Assembly (NCBI GenBank): GCA_944383835.1
Contig: CALWRE010000035.1
Span: 1-46,249, forward strand
DNA: 46,249 nucleotides
Source: an uncultured Lachnospiraceae bacterium
GTDB taxonomy: Bacteria > Bacillota > Clostridia > Lachnospirales > Lachnospiraceae
Reading direction: 5' to 3'
A program made the translations under genes and the position numbers. Shown here piece by piece: positions 25,542 to 32,127 of this stretch (position 1 is its first letter; each line of letters opens with the position of its first letter). The notes below the pieces were generated by a model. It was not told the DNA's origin. It searched no databases and saw only the letters and a list, made by a program, of their open reading frames with translations.

Positions 25542-26846
25542 ATGGAGCGGGAGGAATTGCGCCTTATGGCCCAGGACTGCAATGTCCAGGGGGAGATCCT
25601 TTTGCGGGCCGGCAAGGCGGAGGAGGCAAGAAAAAAGTTCGACCGGGCGATCGAGCTCTGTCCGGTGCTTGCGGAAAGCTATAAGAATTACGGCGATCTG
25701 CATATGTTTCGTAAGGAGTACCAGGAGGCGAAGAATTCTTATCGCAAGGCTTTGCTTGCGGAAAGAAGCGGCCTGCTGTATTTCCTGTATGGGAACGCCT
25801 GCTTTATGAACGACGAGCCCTACGAGGGGTTGGAAAATTATAATCGGGCCGTCTGCGAAGGCTATGACAATGCGGAGATGATGTTTCTTATGGGGATGGC
25901 CTATGAATATATGAAGGACGACGCAATGGCGCTGCGGTATTTTCAGAAGGCCTGCGTCAAAAACCCATCCCGGCCGGATTACAGGATCAAGAAGATCGGC
26001 GCCCTGGTGCGGCTGGGAGAGCAGGCCAGGGCGGAAAAGGAGGCGGACGAGCTGCTGGCAAGGGCCCCGGAGGTCTTTGAGGCCTATCATCTCAAGACCC
26101 AGCTTCTGCTTAACCGGAGGGGCTTCGACGAGGCGGCCGCTTTTGCAAAGGCCGCTGCGCAGCGGTTTCCGGAGGACGCAGAGCTTCTGTACGATTACGC
26201 CAGGGCGCTCGCTCTGGCAGGAAGAAAAGACGAGGCGCTGCAGGCGGTGCGGACAGCGCCTGAGATGAAATATTTTGCAGGGGCGAAGCGGAAATTGCTG
26301 CTTTTGGAAGGGCAGATCTGCGCCGAGGCCGGGGATTTTGACCGGGCGGCGGAATGCTGCCTTCAGTGCATCGAGATGGAGAAGAAAGAAGGATTCGACG
26401 GCCAGCCGCGCTTTATCCTGATGAATCTATACCTCGCCGGGCCGGACTATCAGAAAGCGCTGGAGCAGGCGGAAAGGCTTATCCGGGAGAAGAGAGAGGA
26501 CGCATATTATTATGCGGCCCTTTACTACCGCCCTTTTTGTATCCGCCAGCTGGGGCAGGAAGAAGAGGCGAAACGGCTGTACCGGGAGGCCTGCGGCCTC
26601 TACCGGCTGGCCGCCCTGAAAGCCCCTGAGTCCATGGAATTTTACCTCTACCGGGCCCTATGCCTGAAGGACATGGGAAACTATGCAGAAGCTTCTGAAA
26701 TGCTTGCATTTGTGGAGGACGTCTGCGGGCAGACAAAGGAGATAGGCCAGCTTCGCACAGAAATTAACCGCCTGAAGGCTAAAAGAGACGAAAAAACAAT
26801 AGAAACAGCAGGAAAAGGAGGGGAAAGGTATGGCGCTGGCCTATGA
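25542..26846 (+). CDS. Tetratricopeptide-repeat protein of the T7SS locus
   Basis: The 434-residue soluble protein consists of successive TPR helices, clearest at AGKAEEARKKFDRAIELCP, KEYQEAKNSYRKALLAE, DDAMALRYFQKACVKNP, GDFDRAAECCLQCIEM and GNYAEASEMLAFVEDV. No signal peptide or membrane helix is visible. ATG 25542 is nine bases after GGAGGTGA (25525-25532). TPR proteins act as scaffolds or chaperones, so a role in substrate handling or in organising the phospho-signalling complex is plausible. Its 3' end overlaps the next WXG100 gene by 17 bases. Confidence 0.85.
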   Translation: MEREELRLMAQDCNVQGEILLRAGKAEEARKKFDRAIELCPVLAESYKNYGDLHMFRKEYQEAKNSYRKALLAERSGLLYFLYGNACFMNDEPYEGLENYNRAVCEGYDNAEMMFLMGMAYEYMKDDAMALRYFQKACVKNPSRPDYRIKKIGALVRLGEQARAEKEADELLARAPEVFEAYHLKTQLLLNRRGFDEAAAFAKAAAQRFPEDAELLYDYARALALAGRKDEALQAVRTAPEMKYFAGAKRKLLLLEGQICAEAGDFDRAAECCLQCIEMEKKEGFDGQPRFILMNLYLAGPDYQKALEQAERLIREKREDAYYYAALYYRPFCIRQLGQEEEAKRLYREACGLYRLAALKAPESMEFYLYRALCLKDMGNYAEASEMLAFVEDVCGQTKEIGQLRTEINRLKAKRDEKTIETAGKGGERYGAGL

Positions 26847-27153
26847 GAGCAGCACGGATCTTGCCTTTGATACCCTGGTTCTCCGGGACTGCGGCAGACG
26901 GTACGGGCAGATTGCCGAGGAACTGCGGCGTATAGCCTCCGAGCTGGACGACTGTCTGCAGGAGCTGAGTCAGACAGGCTGGACAACTGCCGCGGGAGCA
27001 GAATTTCATGAGATGACGAAAATCAACTGGAAGGAAAATATTGAGAAATATGCAGGCCTTCTGGAAACCCTTGAAGCGATCCTTGCCGAGGCGGCGGGAA
27101 AGTATGAGGAACTTGCATCACAAGCATTCCAGCGAAAGCTGACTGCTATATAG
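26830..27153 (+). CDS. WXG100-like secreted protein 2
   Basis: The 107-residue protein is a predicted helical hairpin with the turn GWTTAAGAEFHEM near residues 56-68. This is the WXG100 signature in relaxed form, with Ala-Ala between Trp and Gly. The N-terminal helix (CGRRYGQIAEELRRIASEL) and C-terminal helix (YAGLLETLEAILAEAAGKY) are well formed. ATG 26830 follows AAAAGGAGGGG and lies inside the end of the TPR gene. It probably pairs with one of the other WXG100 proteins or serves as a substrate of EssC. Confidence 0.8.
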   Translation: MALAYESSTDLAFDTLVLRDCGRRYGQIAEELRRIASELDDCLQELSQTGWTTAAGAEFHEMTKINWKENIEKYAGLLETLEAILAEAAGKYEELASQAFQRKLTAI

Positions 27154-27164
27154 CCCGGAAAGCA

Positions 27165-27267
27165 TGGGCAAAATCAAGGAAACACCCTTCGGGTGTCCCA
27201 GATGCCCAGAAAAACGTGGGCAAAATCAAGGAAACACCCTTCGGGTGTCCCAGATGCCCAGAAAGCG
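27165..27267. repeat. Two tandem ~52-bp structured repeats before the last WXG100 gene
   Basis: Two copies (27165-27216 and 27217-27267) share 48 identical bases beginning TGGGCAAAATCAAGGAAAC. The first bases of a third copy (TGGGCA) follow at 27268. Each copy can fold as an outer stem TGGGCA/TGCCCA enclosing an inner stem ACACCC/GGGTGT capped by a TTCG loop closed by a C-G pair, one of the most stable RNA tetraloops. They lie between the stop of WXG100 protein 2 and the ribosome site of WXG100 protein 3. They do not stop transcription obviously (no T tract) and may protect or punctuate the mRNA. Confidence 0.85.
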
Positions 27268-27296
27268 TGGGCAGAACTAAGGAAAGGAGAAGTAGA

Positions 27297-27596
27297 ATGG
27301 CAAACATCAGAGTTACCCCCGAAACCCTGGATGACCAGGGAACAGCGCTGGGCGGCTATGCCGATGAGCTCGCAGGCGTCCTGAGAAGCATCGACGCGAA
27401 GATCACGGAAATCAACGAAGGCTGGGACGGGCTGGCGCAGAATGCATATCTGGATATGTATTCGGTCATGAAGGAAGGACTGGATCAGTTCCCTGAACTG
27501 GTCAGGGCCCTCGGCCAGGCGACAAAAGCGGCCGCAGAGGCTTTCAGCGCCGTCGATGAGCAGCTGCAGAGCAGTTTCCAGTCGGCAAACGGATAA
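27297..27596 (+). CDS. WXG100 family T7SS substrate 3 (canonical)
   Basis: The 99-residue protein is the most canonical WXG100 member here, with ANIRVTPETLDDQG at the N-terminus, the turn EGWDGLAQNAYLD near residues 42-54, and a C-terminal helix ending AVDEQLQSSFQ. It is the expected main EsxA-like substrate of EssC. ATG 27297 follows AAAGGAGA with seven bases spacing. A longer frame from 27216 would only add repeat-derived residues and has no ribosome site. The gene sits last in the operon, between the structured repeats and a terminator, which suggests separately tuned and probably high expression. Confidence 0.92.
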   Translation: MANIRVTPETLDDQGTALGGYADELAGVLRSIDAKITEINEGWDGLAQNAYLDMYSVMKEGLDQFPELVRALGQATKAAAEAFSAVDEQLQSSFQSANG

Positions 27597-27623
27597 GCGT
27601 ACCGCACAAAACAAAAACAGGAG

Positions 27624-27650
27624 CCCCTCAAGCCGTTCTGACTTGAGGGG
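27624..27650 (+). terminator. Intrinsic terminator closing the T7SS operon (bidirectional)
   Basis: CCCCTCAAG and CTTGAGGGG form a perfect 9-bp stem around a nine-base loop, 28 bases after the last WXG100 stop. TATCTCTTCT follows on the plus strand. On the minus strand a GTTTTTGT tract follows, so it may also end the convergent DUF3795 gene. Confidence 0.8.
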
Positions 27651-27689
27651 TATCTCTTCTGTGAATTGGAATTTGCTGCTCTATGTATT

Positions 27690-28022
27690 CTATCCTTTCA
27701 AATTCTCCAAAGCAGACGGATTGTTTTTGAGGATTGCCCCGACAGTCAGGCAGGTTTTTAATTCCGGACAGTCGCCGCAAGTGGAAACGTTTTTATTCGA
27801 TGCGCATTTCCGGATTTCGCATATATGCTCGCAAAATACCGTTTTCGCTCCGTTCTGACGACAGCCCTCGCAGTTAATATGCTCCGGCAGAATAGGAGCG
27901 TTATTTAACTCGGCCCACAGCTTCGCCGTTTTCTCACGCAATGCCGGATCGTCATTAGCCGTCGCAATGTATGCGTCGCATTTTTCACAGTCCAGTCCGC
28001 AGTATCCGATCATCTTTTTCAT
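27690..28022 (-). CDS. DUF3795-type cysteine-rich small protein
   Basis: The 110-residue protein starts with MIGYCGLDCEKCDAYIAT, the typical opening of DUF3795 proteins, and carries further paired cysteines (NCEGCRQ, VFCEHICEIRKC, TCGDCPELKTC). This pattern suggests metal or iron-sulfur binding; no function is established for the family. On the minus strand its ATG (28022) follows AGGAGGAA by nine to ten bases. It converges on the T7SS operon and shares the terminator region. Its composition is more AT-rich than the flanking operons. Confidence 0.88.
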   Translation of the reverse strand: MKKMIGYCGLDCEKCDAYIATANDDPALREKTAKLWAELNNAPILPEHINCEGCRQNGAKTVFCEHICEIRKCASNKNVSTCGDCPELKTCLTVGAILKNNPSALENLKG

Positions 28023-28092
28023 AGGTTAAATTCCTCCTAACGTTTTCTTATATCAGCAGCAAACGGTGCATGTTGTTTTCCTATCAAAATAA

Positions 28093-28202
28093 TTAAAGCC
28101 CTGCCCCTTGGCCGCTAGTATCTTCCGGCACTAATTCGCAAATATCAGAGAGGTCACATTTTAACGCTTGGCAGATTTTAATAAGAACTGCTGGCTGACA
28201 TT
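28093..28202 (-). pseudogene. C-terminal remnant of an XRE-type HTH regulator
   Basis: On the minus strand, after an in-frame TGA (28203-28205), the reading frame gives QPAVLIKICQALKCDLSDI then CELVPEDT and ends at TAA (28093-28095). LIKICQALKCDLSDICEL is the typical last two helices of small Cro/C1-type HTH regulators (compare YozG-like proteins). The N-terminal half is missing. Between this remnant and 28442 I see no convincing gene, only short open frames without ribosome sites. Confidence 0.65.
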
Positions 28203-28442
28203 TTCATTTATTGTATCATGAAATCATTGTGTTCACAACAATACTGTTCAGAAATGCGATTTCCACATCGTGCGGTGTTGCTTTTCCTGAAAAAAGATAT
28301 GCAAAAAAGGGGATTTTCAGTTTTCATAATAAATACATAATTTCAAGAAAGCGGAAAACATGCGGTATAAGGGCGGTTCAGGAACGGCACTACGCCTGAT
28401 GGAGATTGCCCGGCTGAATTTTAAATAGATATTTTTCCCTGA

Positions 28443-28646
28443 AATAACAAGCCTGCCTGCATTCTGATGTCTCCTGGAAAGTATGAGGCCCTGATGGAAA
28501 TGCTTTCTGACTATATTATGCAGGAAGAAGCGGATTCCAGAATGGCGCTTTTTGATTCCAGCGAAACCATGTCTCAGCAGGAAGTTATGGAGTCTCTTGG
28601 GATTACCGATGCGGATCTGGATGATATAGAAGTTGAAATAGAGTAA
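28443..28646 (+). pseudogene. Antitoxin (Phd/YefM or RelB-like), N-terminally truncated
   Basis: The frame after TGA (28440-28442) reads NNKPACILMSPGKYEALMEM, which matches the second half of Phd/YefM-type antitoxins. It continues with SQQEVMESLGITDADLDDI and ends with the acidic VEIE. The DNA-binding N-terminal ~35 residues are absent. An ATG at 28467 could start a 59-residue toxin-binding peptide, but no ribosome site precedes it. The toxin gene follows 12 bases later in the normal antitoxin-toxin order. Confidence 0.7.
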
Positions 28647-28658
28647 GGAACCGTGCAG

Positions 28659-28949
28659 ATGAAGTGGAATATAGAATACATCAAAGAAGCGCAGAGGGAT
28701 TTGAAACGGTTGGATCCTTATAATCGTAAGATTATTTTGAAAGCAATCGAAAAAACGGCAGAACGTCCGCTGCCGCCGCCAGATGGAATCGGAAATCTGC
28801 TGGGAAATTATGCCAGTTCCAAGCTGAGCGGATATTATAAAATCAAGCTGCGGAATCTTGGATATCGGGTGGTCTATCAGCTGATAACAGATGGCGGGAT
28901 CATGCGTATTATTGTGATTTCAATCCGGGATGACAGAGTAGATTTATAA
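28659..28949 (+). CDS. RelE/ParE-superfamily toxin
   Basis: The 96-residue protein matches the RelE/ParE fold: KWNIEYIKEAQRDLKRLDP, IILKAIEKTAERPLPPPDG, SSKLSGYYKIKLRNLGYRVV and RIIVISIRDD. RelE-type toxins cut mRNA on the ribosome, and ParE types poison gyrase; the sequence alone does not decide. The C-terminus is short (RDDRVDL), lacking the usual final ~10 residues after the last strand, so activity may be reduced. ATG 28659 is preferred over GTG 28653 because AAGGAA (28645-28650) is eight bases upstream. The cognate antitoxin appears broken, so a weakened toxin would be expected. Confidence 0.8.
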   Translation: MKWNIEYIKEAQRDLKRLDPYNRKIILKAIEKTAERPLPPPDGIGNLLGNYASSKLSGYYKIKLRNLGYRVVYQLITDGGIMRIIVISIRDDRVDL

Positions 28950-28990
28950 AAGATTTCGCCTGTTCAATGCCAGACGGAGGAATAAAAAAT

Positions 28991-29018
28991 GGCTCTCGTT
29001 TATCTGAAAACGAGAGCC
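28991..29018 (-). terminator. Intrinsic terminator of rplY
   Basis: GGCTCTCGTTT and AAACGAGAGCC form a perfect 11-bp stem with a six-base loop. On the minus strand it is followed by ATTTTTTATT, a good T tract, about 75 bases after the rplY stop. It may also mark the end of the toxin transcript from the opposite side. Confidence 0.88.
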
Positions 29019-29091
29019 AAAGCTGTCTGCTTGCTTACTCGGCCGAGAGGGGGATTAAATTCCCCCTGCTCGATAGAAATGGAATTGTCCT

Positions 29092-29673
29092 TTACTGGGC
29101 AGTGTCGCCCTCCGCCTCTTCCTCGGCAGGAGCGGAATGAATCTCGGTGATGGTCACGACGACCTTCTCCGGATCCGTCATCATATCGACATTGCTGTCC
29201 TTTGCAATGTCCAGATCCTTTACTTTAATGGTGTCACCGACTTTCAGCGTTCCTACGTCTACCTGGATGCGGTCTACCAGGGAATCCGGCAGAGCGCGGT
29301 AGGAGATTTCCTGCAGCATCTGCTCCGGGACACCCGCGCACAAATCGGCACCCACCAGGTGGATCTCTGCGGTAGAATGTACCTTTTCACCGCTCACCAG
29401 GGCCTGAAAATCAATCTCGTCCACCTGACGTTTCAGAGGATTGTAGTCCACCTCTTTGATCAGCGCATTGTAGGTCTGGCCTTCTACTTCCAGAAGAACC
29501 CGGCCGCCTTTGCCCTCGGTCTTTAACAGGCGCTCTACTTCCCTTTTGTCTAACTTCAGGGGAATGGTTTCCGGCAGCTCCCGTCCAAAGACGGTACCTG
29601 TAACATACCCTTCACGTCTAAGTTTCTTGGCCTTTGTGTTCATGTCTCGTTTTTCAGCTTTTAAAGTATTCAT
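29092..29673 (-). CDS. rplY: 50S ribosomal protein L25 / general stress protein Ctc
   Basis: L25 binds 5S rRNA. The 193-residue protein has the two-domain Ctc layout: an N-terminal 5S-binding beta barrel (LRREGYVTGTVFGRELPETI, YNALIKEVDYNPLKRQVDEIDF) and a C-terminal TL5-like domain (ISYRALPDSLVDRIQVDVG, LKVGDTIKVKDLDI). An acidic tail (PAEEEAEGD) closes it. The minus-strand ATG at 29673 has GGAGGAAAAG directly upstream. It is monocistronic, with its own extended -10 promoter and a strong terminator. Confidence 0.95.
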   Translation of the reverse strand: MNTLKAEKRDMNTKAKKLRREGYVTGTVFGRELPETIPLKLDKREVERLLKTEGKGGRVLLEVEGQTYNALIKEVDYNPLKRQVDEIDFQALVSGEKVHSTAEIHLVGADLCAGVPEQMLQEISYRALPDSLVDRIQVDVGTLKVGDTIKVKDLDIAKDSNVDMMTDPEKVVVTITEIHSAPAEEEAEGDTAQ

Positions 29674-29769
29674 TTATCTTTTCCTCCAAAAATCTGAATC
29701 ACGCTTAGCAGCCTTCCACTCTATCCATCGGGATAGGTCGTGTTAAGTGTATTTCTTTGCTACACTTTT

Positions 29770-29796
29770 ATTATACCACTGCTTGTCAATAGGCAA
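29770..29796 (-). promoter_or_regulatory. Extended -10 promoter of rplY
   Basis: On the minus strand TGGTATAAT (plus positions 29778-29770) is a consensus extended -10. A TTGCCT (29796-29791) lies 15 bases upstream as a weak -35 and falls inside the direct repeat at 29786-29836. Confidence 0.65.
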
Positions 29797-29836
29797 TTAA
29801 AGAAATTTTTGCATATCGTCATATTTCTGCAACAAA
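29786..29836. repeat. 51-bp direct repeat, left copy, flanking the GNAT gene
   Basis: The 51 bases starting TCAATAGGCAATTAAAGAAA are repeated at 30450-30500 with only two differences (positions 29821 and 29830). The repeat contains a short inverted pair AGAAAT/ATTTCT. The two copies are 664 bases apart and enclose the acetyltransferase gene. Confidence 0.92.
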
Positions 29837-29980
29837 CTTACGCAAGAAAAGTGTGGAAAAGTTTGTGCCTTGGTGATATAACTATTTTGATATTTGTGTT
29901 CAATAGCGAGGCGGACATACCATGAGATCACGCTGTGATAAGTAACAGTTTCCGCAAAAGGTGAACGGAGATTACGCAAC

Positions 29981-30382
29981 ATGGAAATCAGAGAATATAA
30001 AACATACAACGAATTGGAGATTCTGCGCCTATACACAAGTGTAGGCTGGACTGCCTACACGGATTGTCCGGATGTGTTGCGAAAAGGCTTTGCTAACTCT
30101 ATGCTGATTCTTGCAGCCTATGAGGGGAATCGTCTGCTTGGCATCATTCGTACCGTGGGCGATGGGCATACCATTGTGTTTGTGCAGGATATTTTGGTGT
30201 TCCCGGAATATCAGCGAAAAGGCATTGGGACTGCACTCTTACAAGCCATATTGGATCGATACAGCCATGTTCGACAGATTGAATTAGCAACGGATAACAC
30301 ACCGAAAACCATTGCTTTTTACAAGTCAATGGGATTCTATGAAATGTCCGAAATCGGTTGCTGTGGGTTTATGAAAGGATAA
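29981..30382 (+). CDS. GNAT-family N-acetyltransferase
   Basis: The 133-residue protein has the GNAT fold: an N-terminal strand-helix (EIREYKTYNELEILRLY), VFVQDILVFPEYQRKGIGTAL with the acetyl-CoA-binding R/Q-x-x-G-x-G/A loop, and the C-terminal ATDNTPKTIAFYKSMGFYEM. Substrate is not predictable; members of this compact group acetylate small molecules or protein N-termini. CGGAGA lies about 10 bases before ATG 29981. The gene and its upstream sequence sit between two near-identical 51-bp repeats and are AT-richer than the flanking operons, suggesting insertion as a cassette between rplY and the cdaA operon. Confidence 0.9.
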   Translation: MEIREYKTYNELEILRLYTSVGWTAYTDCPDVLRKGFANSMLILAAYEGNRLLGIIRTVGDGHTIVFVQDILVFPEYQRKGIGTALLQAILDRYSHVRQIELATDNTPKTIAFYKSMGFYEMSEIGCCGFMKG

Positions 30383-30449
30383 CAAAGCGGGCAGCCTCGT
30401 TATAGTTTTTGATATGCTTTCGCAGAAAACATCCTTGACAAATCTCGTC

Positions 30450-30500
30450 TCAATAGGCAATTAAAGAAATTTTTGCATATCGTCGTATTTCTGTAACAAA
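30450..30500. repeat. 51-bp direct repeat, right copy, flanking the GNAT gene
   Basis: This is the second copy of the repeat at 29786-29836, in the same orientation. It ends about 40 bases before the cdaA-operon promoter. Confidence 0.92.
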
Positions 30501-30537
30501 AAAATAATATAATAACCTCGAATTTTTCCCCCACCTA

Positions 30538-30546
30538 TGGTATAAT
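30538..30546 (+). promoter_or_regulatory. Extended -10 promoter of the cdaA operon
   Basis: TGGTATAAT at 30538-30546 is a perfect extended -10; the -35 region around 30518-30523 is poor, as is usual for this class. Transcription would begin near 30553, just before a long hairpin. Confidence 0.75.
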
Positions 30547-30557
30547 GTTCACGACAG

Positions 30558-30622
30558 CACCCCGCCGTGCGTGCAGATGAGCAGGAGAGAACGGCCATGC
30601 CGAAGGAATGCACGGCGGGGTG
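30558..30622 (+). ncRNA. Structured 5' leader of the cdaA operon
   Basis: CACCCCGCCGTGC (30558-30570) pairs perfectly with GCACGGCGGGGTG (30610-30622), a 13-bp GC-rich stem at the very 5' end of the expected transcript. The 39-base apical part holds an inner CGGC-CAT-GCCG hairpin and a GGAGAGA...CCGAAGGA pattern. About 55 more bases, including CGCG/CGCG, separate it from the first start codon. No T tract follows. I cannot assign it to a known riboswitch class. Confidence 0.6.
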
Positions 30623-30677
30623 TGAGGACAGGGGAAACCGCGTAGATCCCGCGTATGCAGGAACAAGGAGATTTTGA

Positions 30678-31091
30678 ATGATTCGTACAAATAAAGTGAA
30701 GATTATGACCAGAGCAGCTGTCTTCGAGAAGCATGAGGAAAGAGGCTCCCTATATATCAGTCGTTTTTTTAAGACAGATTACATCGGGCTGGGTTTGCTG
30801 AAATCTGCCATATCGCTGACCTTTGCCTTCGGACTGGGCGTCTGTATGTGGGGCCTGTATTTTTCCGAAGAATTGATGACGCAAAAAAGCATAGAGGATT
30901 TGATTGGAATAGGAAGAAACATCCTTCTGTGGTATGCGGCGGCCCTGGTCGCCTTTTTGGCTGTCTCGGCGGTGATTTATGCGATCCGGTATTCCCGCGC
31001 ACAAAAGAAGCTTAAGGGATACCGCAGCGGCCTGCGCAAACTGCTGAAGCTGTATCAGGAAGAAGATAAACAGAAGGAGCGTTCGGTATGA
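30678..31091 (+). CDS. Two-helix membrane protein, first gene of the cdaA operon
   Basis: The 137-residue protein has a polar N-terminus, two hydrophobic helices (LLKSAISLTFAFGLGVCMWG and ILLWYAAALVAFLAVSAVIY) and a basic C-terminal helix (KKLKGYRSGLRKLLKLYQEE). I do not recognise a named family. ATG 30678 follows AAGGAG (30664-30669) and the gene overlaps the next by four bases (ATGA). Its constant association with the next membrane protein and cdaA in one transcript suggests a role linked to c-di-AMP signalling or the cell envelope, but this is inference. Confidence 0.75.
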   Translation: MIRTNKVKIMTRAAVFEKHEERGSLYISRFFKTDYIGLGLLKSAISLTFAFGLGVCMWGLYFSEELMTQKSIEDLIGIGRNILLWYAAALVAFLAVSAVIYAIRYSRAQKKLKGYRSGLRKLLKLYQEEDKQKERSV

Positions 31092-32110
31092 TAATGAAAT
31101 TGCTGCTTTTCAAAGAAAAGCTTAAGGAATTCTATGCAAGGTACGACATATATATAAATCCGGTAGTGAAATTTCTGCTGGCATTTTTGTCCCTGTGGAT
31201 GCTGCGAACCAATCTGGGCTATATGACCAGATTTAACGGCATGGCGGTGATTCTGGTGGTGGCCCTTCTGTGCTCCCTGCTGCCTGTGGGGGCGGTGGTG
31301 CTGTTCGCAGCCGTTTTTATGCTGGGTCATATATATGCATTGTCGCTGGAAGCCTTTCTGGTGTGCTTTATCCTGTTTGGCATCATGTTCTTTTCCTACT
31401 ATATCTTTAAGCCGGGCGACAGTATTATCCTAGTCCTGGTGCCGCTTTTGTTCTGGCTACGTCTGCCTTATCTGGTTCCCCTTATCCTGGGGCTGGTGGC
31501 AACGCCGTTAGCAGCGATACCGGCGGGTTTTGGCACCGTTATCTACTATATGATCACGGCGGTTAAGCAGAACGCCGCGGCGCTTACGGAGACGGAAACC
31601 AGCAGCATGCTCACCCGTTTTCAGCTGATGGTGGACCAGACGGTGGCCAACCGGGCCGCCTGGGTTATGATTATAGCCTTTGCGGTGACCATTGCCCTGG
31701 TCTATGTGATCCGCCGCATGTCCATGCCTCACAGCTGGAAGATTGCCGTAGGGGTGGGGGCGATTATGGAGATCGCCATTATCCTGGCGGGAACGACAAT
31801 CCTGCAGATCTCCCGTACCAATTTCCCGATGGTGAGTATGGTGATCGGCGTCTTAGTCGCCGTACTTTTATCGCTGGTGCTGGAATTTTTCCTGTTTTCC
31901 GTGGATTATAACCGCACGGAATATGTACAGTTTGAGGACGACGACTATTATTACTATGTGAAGGCCGTCCCTAAGCTGACGGTTACCCCTCCGCAGCGGG
32001 AGGTAAAGCGCTTCGCGGTGAACAGCCGCGGCCGGGAGCAGGGGTTTTCGGAGACGGTGGATCTGGGTGAGGATGTCCGCGCCTTAATGAATGAGTCTGA
32101 TGAAAAGTAG
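31088..32110 (+). CDS. Polytopic membrane protein of the cdaA operon
   Basis: The 340-residue protein has about eight hydrophobic helices, for example VVKFLLAFLSLWML, AVILVVALLCSLLPVGAVVL, LIILVPLL-type segments and MVSMVIGVLVAVLLSLVLEF. A polar C-terminal tail follows with a run of acidic and tyrosine residues (EDDDYYYYVKAVPKLTVTP). The start overlaps the preceding stop at 31088-31091. Function is unknown. The tail would face the cytoplasm next to the c-di-AMP cyclase encoded 17 bases downstream. Confidence 0.8.
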   Translation: MIMKLLLFKEKLKEFYARYDIYINPVVKFLLAFLSLWMLRTNLGYMTRFNGMAVILVVALLCSLLPVGAVVLFAAVFMLGHIYALSLEAFLVCFILFGIMFFSYYIFKPGDSIILVLVPLLFWLRLPYLVPLILGLVATPLAAIPAGFGTVIYYMITAVKQNAAALTETETSSMLTRFQLMVDQTVANRAAWVMIIAFAVTIALVYVIRRMSMPHSWKIAVGVGAIMEIAIILAGTTILQISRTNFPMVSMVIGVLVAVLLSLVLEFFLFSVDYNRTEYVQFEDDDYYYYVKAVPKLTVTPPQREVKRFAVNSRGREQGFSETVDLGEDVRALMNESDEK

Positions 32111-32127
32111 TTTGGAGGCAGCACACG

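Noticed and set aside
27165-27267. CRISPR array suggested by two adjacent repeats
   Set aside because: The copies are directly abutting with no spacers between them, there are only two, and no cas genes are nearby.
27216-27296. N-terminal extension of the last WXG100 protein containing a CPRC motif
   Set aside because: The added residues are encoded by the structured repeat itself, have no ribosome site, and the canonical WXG100 start follows a good AAAGGAGA at ATG 27297.
28206-28442. Short plus-strand frames between the HTH remnant and the antitoxin fragment
   Set aside because: No ribosome sites, no recognisable protein sequence, and AT-rich non-coding appearance.
29781-29790. TTGACA on the minus strand upstream of rplY as the -35 element
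   Set aside because: It lies only eight bases from TATAAT, too close to work as a -35. The extended -10 TGGTATAAT is a sufficient explanation.
30558-30677. Glycine riboswitch suggested by GGAGAGA and GCCGAAGGA in the cdaA-operon leader
   Set aside because: The essential 3' element (CTCTCAGG...) is missing and the two motifs lie inside a closed 13-bp hairpin instead of around a three-way junction. The operon has no glycine-related gene. A ydaO-type c-di-AMP aptamer also could not be matched.
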